A stretch of 64,000 bases of DNA from Rhizobium sp. P32RR-XVIII. Lineage in GTDB: Bacteria > Pseudomonadota > Alphaproteobacteria > Rhizobiales > Rhizobiaceae. Below, one piece after another: positions 46,707 through 53,932 of this stretch. A program made the position numbers and the translations under genes. The stretch lies in NCBI RefSeq assembly GCF_012641395.1, contig NZ_JABAIH010000001.1, positions 496,001-560,000 of the forward strand, in the 5' to 3' direction. Within the stretch, counting starts at the first letter, position 1, and each line of letters begins with the position of its first letter. Under the pieces are notes generated by a model. The model did no database searches and was not told the origin of the DNA. It was given only the letters and a program-made list of their open reading frames with translations.

Positions 46707-46930
46707 TTCCCTACCTCCCTTTCTGCGGGTGGTGGGGGATTGCTGCCGGACAAGTGATCGGCAAGGGCGCCGAAAAAGCCGCCGCTCTCGTTTCGAGACT
46801 TGCGACAACCGTCGCAGTGGCATCCGAGAAACCAGCTTCCCTTGCCGCGGTATTCGTGGAAGGGATCGCCATCGTTCCAGCCTGGGCAATCGCTGCGCAG
46901 GCAGATCTCGCATACAGGCTTTTTGGTCAT
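46703..46930 (-). CDS. Small cysteine-rich phage protein
   Basis: 75 residues with six cysteines: CEICLRSDCPGW and CHCDGCRKS, likely a zinc ribbon. It overlaps both neighbours by 4 bp. No function known. Confidence 0.58.
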   Translation of the reverse strand: MTKKPVCEICLRSDCPGWNDGDPFHEYRGKGSWFLGCHCDGCRKSRNESGGFFGALADHLSGSNPPPPAEREVGK

Positions 46931-47364
46931 GAGGGGCGTCCCAAAGCTTCGAGCAGCTCCTCGCCGCTGGTGACGATGTGGTTTGCCATCAGAGCCATCA
47001 GCTCGGGCTCCTCGCCGTCGTGGGTCCAGATGATCAGGCGCTTACCGCGCCCTGCAAACCAGCCGCCTTCGAGGTGAGCCGATCGGCCGCACGGCAGGAG
47101 AAGTACGCAAGTGTCCGCCCATTCCATGCCGCGAAAGTCGTTGAGATAGCCGCGCGAGGCGATCGGGTGCGTCGTCAGAAGATCGCGATACTGCTTTGCC
47201 TCCCACCCCATCCAGTCTGGATCGATTTCTGACCAGGCGAAGCCCTTAACGCCGTTCGGTGGGTTGCGGAAGTCGTAGACCTCGTGACCGGCCTCGCGGA
47301 GCATCGTGACGGCGTCGGGCTGATAGAGGTTGCGCCAAGAGGATGCGAGATAGATGCGGCTCAC
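46927..47364 (-). CDS. Nucleoside 2-deoxyribosyltransferase-like protein
   Basis: 145 residues from GTG 47364, overlapping the upstream stop (GTGA). RIYLASSWRNLYQPDAVTMLREAGHEVYDFRNP, DLLTTHPIASRGYLNDFRGMEWADTCVLLLPCGRSAHLEGGWFAGRGKRLIIW match the phage nucleoside 2-deoxyribosyltransferase/DUF4406 Rossmann-like fold. Members may act on nucleotides or ADP-ribose-type ligands; the reaction is not established here. Confidence 0.7.
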   Translation of the reverse strand: MSRIYLASSWRNLYQPDAVTMLREAGHEVYDFRNPPNGVKGFAWSEIDPDWMGWEAKQYRDLLTTHPIASRGYLNDFRGMEWADTCVLLLPCGRSAHLEGGWFAGRGKRLIIWTHDGEEPELMALMANHIVTSGEELLEALGRPS

Positions 47365-47885
47365 GATTTGCTCTCCTTTGCGGCGGCGTTCCAAGCGTCC
47401 TGGAAGGCCTGAACAGAAATGTGGATAGAGGTGATGCCATTGGCGCCTAGCTTCACAGCGGCGCCGATGGCGTTGAAAGTTCGCTGATAGGGAAACTCGA
47501 CTGGCGGAGCTTCGGAGAGTGCGGCTTTCATGCCGGGCAGATCTTCGCCGAGCCCCTCGAAAGAGTAGCCAAGTTGTTTCGACCCGATGAAGGCGGCCAG
47601 ATGTTCGATATGCCTGATCGCCACCTTGAGCGCTTCTGCGGTGGCAATCTGAGACCGCACCACATGAGGCGCGGGAGCTAATGCGGCGCGAACTGTTGCC
47701 TCATGATTGCGGACCAATGCCATGGCGCTAGACGCCGCTATCATCTTGAAGGTCTCGACGCGAATGAAGTCGTCGTCGCCAACGGCTTTATCCTGCTCAC
47801 GGATGGCCTTCGCCAGCCGGTCGAACCATTCAGCCGCGCCCCAGTTGTCAACGCTTTGGGAAAAGAAAGACATCGGGTCAGCCAT
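47361..47885 (-). CDS. Hypothetical phage protein
   Basis: 174 residues, helical and acidic at the start (MSFFSQSVDNWGAAEWFDRLAKAIREQDKAVGDDDFIRVETFKMIAASSAM), then FPYQRTFNAIGAAVKLGANGITSIHISVQAFQDAWNAAA. Not recognised. Overlaps the upstream gene by 8 bp. Confidence 0.55.
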   Translation of the reverse strand: MADPMSFFSQSVDNWGAAEWFDRLAKAIREQDKAVGDDDFIRVETFKMIAASSAMALVRNHEATVRAALAPAPHVVRSQIATAEALKVAIRHIEHLAAFIGSKQLGYSFEGLGEDLPGMKAALSEAPPVEFPYQRTFNAIGAAVKLGANGITSIHISVQAFQDAWNAAAKESKS

Positions 47886-48243
47886 AGATGCGGCCCTCCT
47901 TGCGCTGACGCGATTTCCACTTCGCGTATTCGATGAAGGACATGCTGCTGTCGTAGCTTAGCCAGTCCTGGTAGGTTTGCTGCGATCGGGTGAGCTTCGG
48001 TGGCGCAGGGCTATTTGCGACTGCGGCGCGCTTGCCAGCTTCTGTAACCCAGAAACCATCATCGCCACCGGCCAATGGATGGTTCTTGCGCACGCCCATG
48101 TAACCGGCCTCGACAAGCGCCATGCAGTCGGCGTGGTCCATGCTGCCTTCGCCGGTGACGAAGTGATTCCGGTACATCGTGCCACGCCCGTACGGATCGA
48201 GGCCGAGCGAGTGCTGCAGGATGTGGAGCTGCTTAGCGTCCAT
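47878..48243 (-). CDS. Hypothetical phage protein
   Basis: 121 residues from ATG 48243. MDAKQLHILQHSLGLDPYGRGTMYRNHFVTGEGSMDHADCMALVEAGYMGVRKNHPLAGGDDGFWVTEAGKRAA is a pattern I associate with widespread alphaproteobacterial phage proteins of unknown function; the tail is basic. The frame continues upstream to 48384 but overlaps the next gene and reads poorly. Confidence 0.65.
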   Translation of the reverse strand: MDAKQLHILQHSLGLDPYGRGTMYRNHFVTGEGSMDHADCMALVEAGYMGVRKNHPLAGGDDGFWVTEAGKRAAVANSPAPPKLTRSQQTYQDWLSYDSSMSFIEYAKWKSRQRKEGRIYG

Positions 48244-48946
48244 CGGCCGAGCCCTCCGATACGGTGGCGAAAGCGACGCGATCAAGGCGCTCGATCTCAG
48301 CGATGATGAGGGCAGCAGCTCGCACGAGATCGCGGCGGCGATCCTTCGGCTTCCAGAAGCGCCGCTCCCAAGGCCAAATCTCAAGCCACGCCGACCAGCC
48401 GATGATTGGTCGACGGTCTACGGTTAGTGCAGCCGGAAGGTTGGTGGCAGCACGGGCTTCGTCGCTCACTGAGGCAAACATCGCATAGCACGCGCCAGCC
48501 AGGGCCATGCTACGATCTGCGTGGGCGTCGTCGTGTTCGGTCGTCCAGCCTTCTTTCTCCTGCTGGCGGAGCCGCTCGGCGATCACGTCGAACATTGCGG
48601 TGGCGGAGCCGTGAAGGCCGAAATCCGGCCCCGCCACATGCTTTGCGGCGGGCGTGGGTTCTGTTAAATCCCCGAATGGCGACCCATAGCTCAGGGGAAG
48701 AGCGCTAGTCGTTGTGCTAGAGGCCTCCGGTCGAGACGGAGTGGGTTCGCCACCCATCACTTGTGTCTGGGGCGGTGGCGTATCGCTCTCGATGACGGCG
48801 ACATGGCCGGCGTAGAAAGCGCGTAGCATCTGGTTGGGGTGATAGAGCGGGCGTCCCGCATCGTCGCGCTTGTGGACTGGCTGGCGGGACAGATAGCGCT
48901 CTGCAGCCGCGATCATCACTTCGTCGCTCATGTGTGTGTTTTCCAT
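48233..48946 (-). CDS. Phage protein with Ea22-like C-terminal region
   Basis: 237 residues. The N-terminal 50 (DEVMIAAAERYLSRQP...HPNQMLRAFYAGHVAVIESD) and the C-terminal 110 (MFDVIAERLRQQEKEGWTTEHDDAHADRSMALAGACYAMFA; WPWERRFWKPKDRRRDLVRAAALIIAEIERLDR) are each protein-like. The latter pattern is common in phage early regions. Between them is a Pro/Ser/Thr-rich linker of about 50 residues. The linker's DNA is exactly where the tRNA-like fold lies on the opposite strand. Confidence 0.7.
   Translation of the reverse strand: MENTHMSDEVMIAAAERYLSRQPVHKRDDAGRPLYHPNQMLRAFYAGHVAVIESDTPPPQTQVMGGEPTPSRPEASSTTTSALPLSYGSPFGDLTEPTPAAKHVAGPDFGLHGSATAMFDVIAERLRQQEKEGWTTEHDDAHADRSMALAGACYAMFASVSDEARAATNLPAALTVDRRPIIGWSAWLEIWPWERRFWKPKDRRRDLVRAAALIIAEIERLDRVAFATVSEGSADGR
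48680..48752 (+). ncRNA. tRNA-like element with encoded CCA, atypical anticodon arm
   Basis: 73 nt. A canonical D arm (TA, GCTC-AGGGGAA-GAGC), a perfect 5-bp T stem CTCCG/CGGAG with a 7-base loop GTCGAGA, an acceptor of CGACCCA against TGGGTTC (five Watson-Crick pairs, one G-U, one C-C mismatch), then G and CCA. The anticodon arm has only a 4-bp CTAG/CTAG stem and an 8-base loop TCGTTGTG, so no reading triplet can be fixed. It is either a decayed tRNA or a tRNA mimic. It is antisense to the leftward transcript. Confidence 0.5.
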
Positions 48947-49482
48947 GCTTCAAAGTCGCTTCGGAAATCGATCCAGCGGCGGCGCGCGGCCGGATCTGTG
49001 TTGAGTTCGCCGCGGGACTGGACCCGCAGGATGTTGCGGACAGAGACGGCGATGCGCTCAGCGTCGGCGACATCGGGCAGCTGGTAACGCTCGACGAGAA
49101 AACGGCGGAACAGCCGGTCATTGCATTTAATGCCGCAGTCTCTGGCCCAATCGGTGTGAAGTTCCATTTCCTGCCGTTGGCGTTTGGCATGTCGGCGCTC
49201 GATGACGCGCGGGTCTTCGGGCGGACTGAGGCTGCGTACTTTCTCGGATGCGCGCTTTAGCAAGCGCAGCAGGAAGGCAATGTCCTCATGTGCGTGCAGC
49301 AGGAAATCGCGATCGAGATAGCCACAGTCCGGCGCCAGCTCGGCAATCTGGACATGCGACGTGTTCGCGACAATGACTGCGTGCAGCTCCGTGCCGCCGC
49401 GCCCGAGCTGCCAGTCTCTACTGGCATCGGCATGACGCTGTCTGATGGAAGCGAGGCGCGCGGTGTCAGCTGCAGAGGCCAT
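48928..49482 (-). CDS. Hypothetical phage protein
   Basis: 184 residues. LHAVIVANTSHVQIAELAPDCGYLDRDFLLHAHEDIAFLLRLLKRASEKVRSL, then basic helices with HTDWARDCGIKCNDRLFRRFLVERYQLPDVADAERIAVSVRNILRVQSRGEL. Basic and helical, perhaps nucleic-acid binding; not recognised. Its ATG overlaps the clamp gene stop. Confidence 0.65.
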   Translation of the reverse strand: MASAADTARLASIRQRHADASRDWQLGRGGTELHAVIVANTSHVQIAELAPDCGYLDRDFLLHAHEDIAFLLRLLKRASEKVRSLSPPEDPRVIERRHAKRQRQEMELHTDWARDCGIKCNDRLFRRFLVERYQLPDVADAERIAVSVRNILRVQSRGELNTDPAARRRWIDFRSDFEAWKTHT

Positions 49483-50606
49483 CAGAACCTCTTCGGCATA
49501 AGCAGATAGAGCTCGTTGCTCTCGATGGTTGGCTTGAAGATCGCAGGCGATCCGGCGTCCAGCATCCAGACTTCCACATCTTTCGACGGGATGCTTTGGA
49601 GCATATTCACCAGATACTTGCCGTTGAAGCCGATCTCGATCTTCTCATCGTCATATTCGGCGCCGATATCCTCAGCTGCCTCTTCGCCTTCTTGGGTCGT
49701 CAGCGTCATGTTCAGCGCGTTGCCGCTGAATCCAAGCCGAACAGTGTCCTTGCCGAGATCTTTGGAAACCAGGCAGACGCGCGAGATCGCGCTGCTGAAG
49801 CTGTCGACCGGCAAAATCGCGCGCCTGGCGTTGCTCTGCGGGATGATGCGCGCATAGTCCGGATATGTGCCGTCGACCAGTTTGGTGATGAAAACGACAC
49901 CTTCTGTCTGCACGCGCAGCATCACATCGGACACGGTCAGTCGCGCTTTCACCTTCCTATCGCCAAATAGCTTCGCCATCGACTTCACAGCTTTTAGCGG
50001 AATGATGGGCGGCTTGAATTCCTGAACCTCTTCGGCCTCGACGCGCGCTATGGCAAGGTTGTGACCGTCGCACCCGACGACCGCGAGGCCGCGACCATCC
50101 TTGTGCGGATGAACAAAAACGCCCGCGAGGTAAGGGCGCGATTCATCCTGCTTCGCGGCATAGGTCACCTTGCCAATCGCACTCATCATCGGCGCCAGAT
50201 CTATGTCGAAGGCGACACCTTTGATCTTGTCTGCCAGCGTCGGGAAGTCACCTTCCGGAAGGGACAACAGCAGGAAGCGAGAGCGGCCGGCCTGAATGCG
50301 GACCTGACCAGAAAAGCTGCCGGCGGCAAATTCGATCTCGGCGGTCTCCGGCAGCTTGCGCACGATGTCCCGCAGGTCGGGACCCGACAGTGTCAGTGCG
50401 TCTCCTGTACCGCCGGCCAGCAGTTCGCACGATGTCTGGATTTCGACCGCAAGATCCGTGGCACTAAGGTGCAGATCGTCACCTGAGGGCCGCAGGAGGA
50501 CATTACCAAGAATCGGGATGGTCGCCTTGGTGTCGACGGCCTCGGAAACCGCATCGAGTGCCGGCAGGAGCTGAGAGCGATGTACGCGGAAATAGACATC
50601 AGCCAT
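49482..50606 (-). CDS. dnaN: Phage-encoded DNA polymerase III beta subunit (sliding clamp)
   Basis: 374 residues from ATG 50606, the normal length of DnaN. Three clamp domains are recognisable: VHRSQLLPALDAVSEAVDTKATIPILGNVLLRPSGDDLHLSATDLAVEIQ; KVTYAAKQDESRPYLAGVFVHP...VVGCDGHNLAIARVEA; RVCLVSKDLGKDTVRLGFSGNALNMTLTTQEGEEAAEDI with the end IESNELYLLMPKRF in place of the host YVVMPMRL-type ending. A clamp in a temperate phage should let the phage recruit or redirect the host polymerase. Confidence 0.9.
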   Translation of the reverse strand: MADVYFRVHRSQLLPALDAVSEAVDTKATIPILGNVLLRPSGDDLHLSATDLAVEIQTSCELLAGGTGDALTLSGPDLRDIVRKLPETAEIEFAAGSFSGQVRIQAGRSRFLLLSLPEGDFPTLADKIKGVAFDIDLAPMMSAIGKVTYAAKQDESRPYLAGVFVHPHKDGRGLAVVGCDGHNLAIARVEAEEVQEFKPPIIPLKAVKSMAKLFGDRKVKARLTVSDVMLRVQTEGVVFITKLVDGTYPDYARIIPQSNARRAILPVDSFSSAISRVCLVSKDLGKDTVRLGFSGNALNMTLTTQEGEEAAEDIGAEYDDEKIEIGFNGKYLVNMLQSIPSKDVEVWMLDAGSPAIFKPTIESNELYLLMPKRF

Positions 50607-50832
50607 GGGCGCTGGCTCTCTCAGTGCCGCACATCTGGGCGATCCGAAGTTCGGTGGACGGGGGGGCAAGCTCGTACCTGCTGCCGAACATGTCGTAGAT
50701 CATCTGCAGGATCTCGACCTTCGGCGCGCCATCAGCGACGGCACGATAAAGCCGCTGCACCTCGACGTCATCGACGATGATATCGGCGATCTCAGTCTCA
50801 ATCTCATCACCGCATTCGCTACATACCGGCAT
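50599..50832 (-). CDS. Small zinc-type phage protein
   Basis: 77 residues starting MPVCSECGDEIETEIADIIVDDVEVQRLY; one CxxC pair is followed by an acidic helical region. Overlaps the clamp gene start by 8 bp. Unknown role. Confidence 0.55.
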   Translation of the reverse strand: MPVCSECGDEIETEIADIIVDDVEVQRLYRAVADGAPKVEILQMIYDMFGSRYELAPPSTELRIAQMCGTERASAHG

Positions 50833-51199
50833 GATGCCCTCCAGAAATATTCGGATACCGGCTGGCGATCGTCGCCAAATGCATGCTGTTGCGCGGAAGC
50901 GAGAGTGGGCGGAGCTCGAAGCCCTTGCCCATCATGAAAAACTCGCGGGTAAAGGTGACGCGGTCGGCCTTCAGGACAACGTCCTGCTTGGTCGGCTCGG
51001 GCGCGATCTCGCGCTCAAAGGCCTCGGTCCTGATGACAGTGCGCGTGCGGGCTTCAATGAGGCCGTGGCGTATCAGCTCGCGGCGGATCGCAGGCACGCC
51101 GACACCATAGGTCTCTGCGATGCCTTCGATGGCGACACCCGCGTTGATGTGCGCCGCAAGTTCCTCGCGGTCGTTCGGTATTTTTCGTTTCCACGGCAT
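50819..51199 (-). CDS. Helix-turn-helix phage protein
   Basis: 126 residues from ATG 51199. REELAAHINAGVAIEGIAETYGVGVPAIRRELIRHGLIEARTRTVIR is a helix-turn-helix resembling small terminase or regulator DNA-binding modules. The C-terminal half is beta-rich (VTFTREFFMMGKGFELRPLSLPRNSMHLATIA). Likely a regulator of the leftward operon. Confidence 0.6.
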   Translation of the reverse strand: MPWKRKIPNDREELAAHINAGVAIEGIAETYGVGVPAIRRELIRHGLIEARTRTVIRTEAFEREIAPEPTKQDVVLKADRVTFTREFFMMGKGFELRPLSLPRNSMHLATIASRYPNISGGHHAGM

Positions 51200-51201
51200 G
51201 G

Positions 51202-51519
51202 CTATTCTCCGTTGACTTGAAGCCACTGGCGAACGGCGCGCGACAGATCCGCGTCGCGGTTCGAACTGCAAAGGTTGATAAGATTGACGATGGCAGGCAG
51301 CGCCGCGCGTAGCGTCTCGCCGTCGATCAGGGCGTCGCCCTCATGCAGCGGGTCATGATGGCGGAGGCGACAGATGGCGCTCATCAGGTCACGGTTCACG
51401 AGCGCCAGTCGGTCGGCCGCCGACAGGACCTGGTTGAATTGAAATTCTTCCATCTCGCGGTCTGTCTCGACGATGCGCAGGCGCGGCGGATCACCAGGTG
51501 GAAACTGCACGATCTCCAT
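51202..51519 (-). CDS. Small hypothetical phage protein
   Basis: 105 residues from ATG 51519, acidic N-terminus (EIVQFPPGDPPRLRIVETDREMEEFQFNQVLSAADRLALVNRDLMSAICRLRHHDPLHEGDALIDGETLRAALPAIVNLINLC) and all-helical character. Coupled to the upstream gene by a 1-bp overlap. Not recognised. Confidence 0.55.
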   Translation of the reverse strand: MEIVQFPPGDPPRLRIVETDREMEEFQFNQVLSAADRLALVNRDLMSAICRLRHHDPLHEGDALIDGETLRAALPAIVNLINLCSSNRDADLSRAVRQWLQVNGE

Positions 51520-51704
51520 CACATGTCCCTCCAGGGGCAGTGGTCCCACGTGTCGTCGATTTGCAAACGGCGCAGGCGGCGGAATTCCGCGGAGCGCAGA
51601 ACGAACTTGATGCCCTTGCCGATCAAGATCGCCGTACCGTAGAGCGCGCCGGCGGCAGCTACAGCGCCAAGGCCGATGAAGAGTGGTGCAATGTCGCTTT
51701 CCAT
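51519..51704 (-). CDS. Small membrane protein
   Basis: 61 residues with one membrane span (IAPLFIGLGAVAAAGALYGTAILIGKGIKFVL) and a basic cytoplasmic tail (RRLRRLQIDDTWDHCPWRDM). Role unknown. Confidence 0.55.
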   Translation of the reverse strand: MESDIAPLFIGLGAVAAAGALYGTAILIGKGIKFVLRSAEFRRLRRLQIDDTWDHCPWRDM

Positions 51705-51706
51705 GA

Positions 51707-51865
51707 TCAGGCCTGCAGGACGATGGCGACAAGAACGATCGCGACGATTAGAACGAGGGCCAGCTCGGCGCGCACCTGGCGGGCAACCGATGTCCTCGGC
51801 GGGATGAAGCTGCCGAACTCCGGCATGGCTGCTGCCTTCACTGCTATTTTCGGGATTGCCTGCAT
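51707..51865 (-). CDS. Very small membrane protein, 52 aa
   Basis: A 52-residue frame from ATG 51865 preceded by GGAGGG at a good distance. The last 22 residues (VRAELALVLIVAIVLVAIVLQA) form a membrane span after a short basic stretch. It ends 2 bp before the next gene. The ribosome site and position in the operon support it despite its size. Confidence 0.55.
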   Translation of the reverse strand: MQAIPKIAVKAAAMPEFGSFIPPRTSVARQVRAELALVLIVAIVLVAIVLQA

Positions 51866-51931
51866 GTGAAACCCTCCATCCGTTTCGGAACCCGCCGCGC
51901 TTCTGGTCGCGGCGGTGACCGAAGCGGATGG

Positions 51932-52126
51932 TTAGGCCACGCGCCGGAGAGTGCTTCGCGCGAAAAGCACGGAAGCGTCATGGCTGTGACGGGTGATCTC
52001 CTCATCGGTATATCCGTGGTCGAGAAGATCCTGCTTGGTCAGACCCTCGCCGCGTTCGCGGGCAAGCTCTGCCATTTCGGCGGGGATGTTGCGCGCGACG
52101 ATGGGGTTGTAGCTCTTGGCCTGCAT
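51932..52126 (-). CDS. Small conserved phage protein, first gene of the leftward operon
   Basis: 64 residues: MQAKSYNPIVARNIPAEMAELARERGEGLTKQDLLDHGYTDEEITRHSHDASVLFARSTLRR. GGAGAG lies 8 bp upstream. The GLTKQDLLDHGYTDEEITRH segment looks like a small helical binding domain. It heads the early leftward transcript; the 236 bp to its right contain the promoter. Confidence 0.62.
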   Translation of the reverse strand: MQAKSYNPIVARNIPAEMAELARERGEGLTKQDLLDHGYTDEEITRHSHDASVLFARSTLRRVA

Positions 52127-52362
52127 GTGCTCTCCATTTTTCTAAAACCTCCCGGTGGTCGCCGCTGCTCGGGAGGAGGATGAGCAGCGGCGCGCCCCAC
52201 GGCGGCCCGGATGGGAGGAGGAGACCGGACCCGAGTATGGAAAGCACAGCTTTAATCTGCGTGCAAGCAAAACTTTCAATCGGGTTTTAGGATTCCGGCT
52301 GGACTCAGCGAACAAAAGAATCAATTATGAGAACGCAAAGAGAACAAAATAGGGAGAAAGGA

Positions 52363-52647
52363 ATGAGGAAAGAGGCCTGCTTGAAGGATGCAGCCTGCTT
52401 GGCGATCGAATGTCGCGACTGTGGTCACTCTCGCTGGCGGAAGCCTCAAGAGCTTTATAGGCTGGGGATTGGAGCAACAACTCGCGTGTCGGACCTAGGG
52501 CGTCGCATGTTCTGCTCCGAATGCAGAAGCTCGGGCCTGCCGGCGAAAAATATTGCGATCGAGGTTATGTTTGTGACGCAAGAAGCCCGGCGGGACGCCG
52601 AGCTGTTTGCGTTATCTAGAAGCCCAATAGCTCGCGCTGCGGGATGA
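52363..52647 (+). CDS. Small zinc-ribbon-like protein
   Basis: 94 residues from ATG 52363 after AGAAAGGA. CRDCGHSRWRKPQELYRLGIGATTRVSDLGRRMFCSECRSSGLPAKNI gives CxxC...CxxC spaced as in a zinc ribbon. It runs against the repressor gene and its end overlaps that gene by 32 bp; it is divergent from the leftward operon. Unknown role. Confidence 0.6.
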   Translation: MRKEACLKDAACLAIECRDCGHSRWRKPQELYRLGIGATTRVSDLGRRMFCSECRSSGLPAKNIAIEVMFVTQEARRDAELFALSRSPIARAAG

Positions 52648-53344
52648 TGCGCCAGATATTCTTCAACGAGTAGGCGTTGAAGGTGACAGTTTCAGCGGGG
52701 TTGTATTGCTCGCAAATCAATTCGGCCTGCGTTCGGCGAATGAGCTTTTTCACGTAGGCTTTTCCGTTTGTCTCTCCCTGATCCGGGTACATTTCAATGA
52801 GGACATGATCGCCCGGAACCGGAGTTCGGCCGCCGCAATACAGGAGTTCGCCAGGGTCGTAGCGAGGGACCATGCTCGTGCTGAGAATATGGATCGCAAA
52901 GACATTGGTAAGATGGGCAATTCCTGGTGGCCGACGCGCTAAGCCAGTCACCTCCCCATTGAGCGAGAAATCTCCATCGTCTCCACCGACGGCAGATCCA
53001 AGGATCTTGACATCCATCGGGCCGAAGTTTGGCGCAGACGGTTCGGTAACGATCTCCGCATCATTGCGTGCGGTCGAATCGCGAAAGACAACTTCACCTC
53101 GACCTAAGGCGGCCGGATCGAGTCCAAGAAACTCTGCCGTTTTCAACAGGTTTTCAGTCGACGGCAAATTCTCTCCGCGCTCCCAATTTCCGACTGCCAC
53201 GACGCTGGTCTTAAGAGCGTCAGCAATCGCTTGCATTGGCAAGCCTTTTTGCTTTCTGGCGCTGCGGATCGCGGCGCCCACTGCACTGGTTTTGTCGTTC
53301 TTCTTCATATCAGCATTTGTAAGCGATACTTGTAGAGCGTCCAT
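52616..53344 (-). CDS. CI/LexA-type repressor with S24 peptidase domain
   Basis: 242 residues from ATG 53344, preceded by AAGG (an ATG at 53308 lacks a ribosome site). HTH_3 domain: GAAIRSARKQKGLPMQAIADALKTSVVAVGNWERGENLPS. The S24/LexA-like domain has the catalytic serine in ILSTSMVPRYDPGELLY and the lysine in KAYVKKLIRR. I see no clear Ala-Gly cleavage site in the hinge, so self-cleavage is uncertain. It should maintain lysogeny. Confidence 0.9.
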   Translation of the reverse strand: MDALQVSLTNADMKKNDKTSAVGAAIRSARKQKGLPMQAIADALKTSVVAVGNWERGENLPSTENLLKTAEFLGLDPAALGRGEVVFRDSTARNDAEIVTEPSAPNFGPMDVKILGSAVGGDDGDFSLNGEVTGLARRPPGIAHLTNVFAIHILSTSMVPRYDPGELLYCGGRTPVPGDHVLIEMYPDQGETNGKAYVKKLIRRTQAELICEQYNPAETVTFNAYSLKNIWRIIPQRELLGF

Positions 53345-53357
53345 GTAAGAGTACCTT

Positions 53358-53378
53358 GCATAAAAATATAAGTTATGC
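53358..53378. promoter_or_regulatory. Operator palindrome between repressor and Cro-like genes
   Basis: GCATAA and TTATGC flank a 9-bp AT-rich centre (AAATATAAG) in the 46-bp gap between the divergent switch genes. This is the expected place and form of a repressor operator overlapping both promoters. Confidence 0.55.
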
Positions 53379-53390
53379 TTTCTATCGGGC

Positions 53391-53621
53391 ATGGAAAAAG
53401 AACAAGCGTGTCTGGATGCCCTGATAGAAGCTCGCCTCGCCGCCGGCGGATCGAGCGCGATTGCGCGTTCCTTGGGTCATCTAACGCCTCAGGCTGTATT
53501 GCAGTGGCGAGCCGTGCCAGCAGATCGCGTTCTCGACGTGGAGAAGATCTCCGGGATTTCTCGTTATCGATTGCGTCCGGATGTTTTTGGCCTCGCTCCC
53601 CGATCGGAGGAGGCCGCATGA
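53391..53621 (+). CDS. Cro/YdaS-like DNA-binding protein
   Basis: 76 residues: CLDALIEARLAAGGSSAIARSLGHLTPQAVLQWRAVPADRVLDVEKISGISRYRLRPDVFGL follows the YdaS/Cro pattern (helix-turn-helix, then RYRLRPDIF). It is divergent from the repressor with only the operator between and is likely the lytic-side switch protein. Confidence 0.82.
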   Translation: MEKEQACLDALIEARLAAGGSSAIARSLGHLTPQAVLQWRAVPADRVLDVEKISGISRYRLRPDVFGLAPRSEEAA

Positions 53622-53750
53622 CCTTTCTTTCCGGCGGAATAAACCATGGGCTGCAAGAGGCGCGCAACTCACCTTTTGGGAGTAGTGGCGCATTGATTTG
53701 CGGCAATGGACCGTCTCCGCTTCAGCACGGCCGTTCACCCCGCGCCAACT

Positions 53751-53797
53751 CGCGCCGGACTGGCGGACCTTCACTGTCCGGCGCGCTTTCTTTTCTG
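53751..53797 (+). terminator. Terminator downstream of the Cro-like gene
   Basis: CGCGCCGGAC and GTCCGGCGCG form a perfect 10-bp stem around a 15-base loop, followed by CTTTCTTTTC. Its place 130 bp after cro resembles the early terminators of lambdoid phages that antitermination must overcome. The 311 bp between cro and the next gene hold nothing else convincing. Confidence 0.75.
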
Positions 53798-53932
53798 AGT
53801 GCTGTTCCGTCGTTCGTCCAGCCATGCGGTCCTCCGTGATTTGCTGACGAACGACCAGTAAGGCGCGCGAGCGCGCCGATCATGGAATCCTTTTGGTTTT
53901 TTCTTTCCTTGACTTGTTCGGAGGGTGTTTTC

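Noticed and set aside
53618..53839. 73-residue frame after the Cro-like gene
   Set aside because: The start overlaps the cro stop, but the product is low-complexity (Gly, Ser, Arg, Pro) and the frame runs through a strong terminator hairpin.
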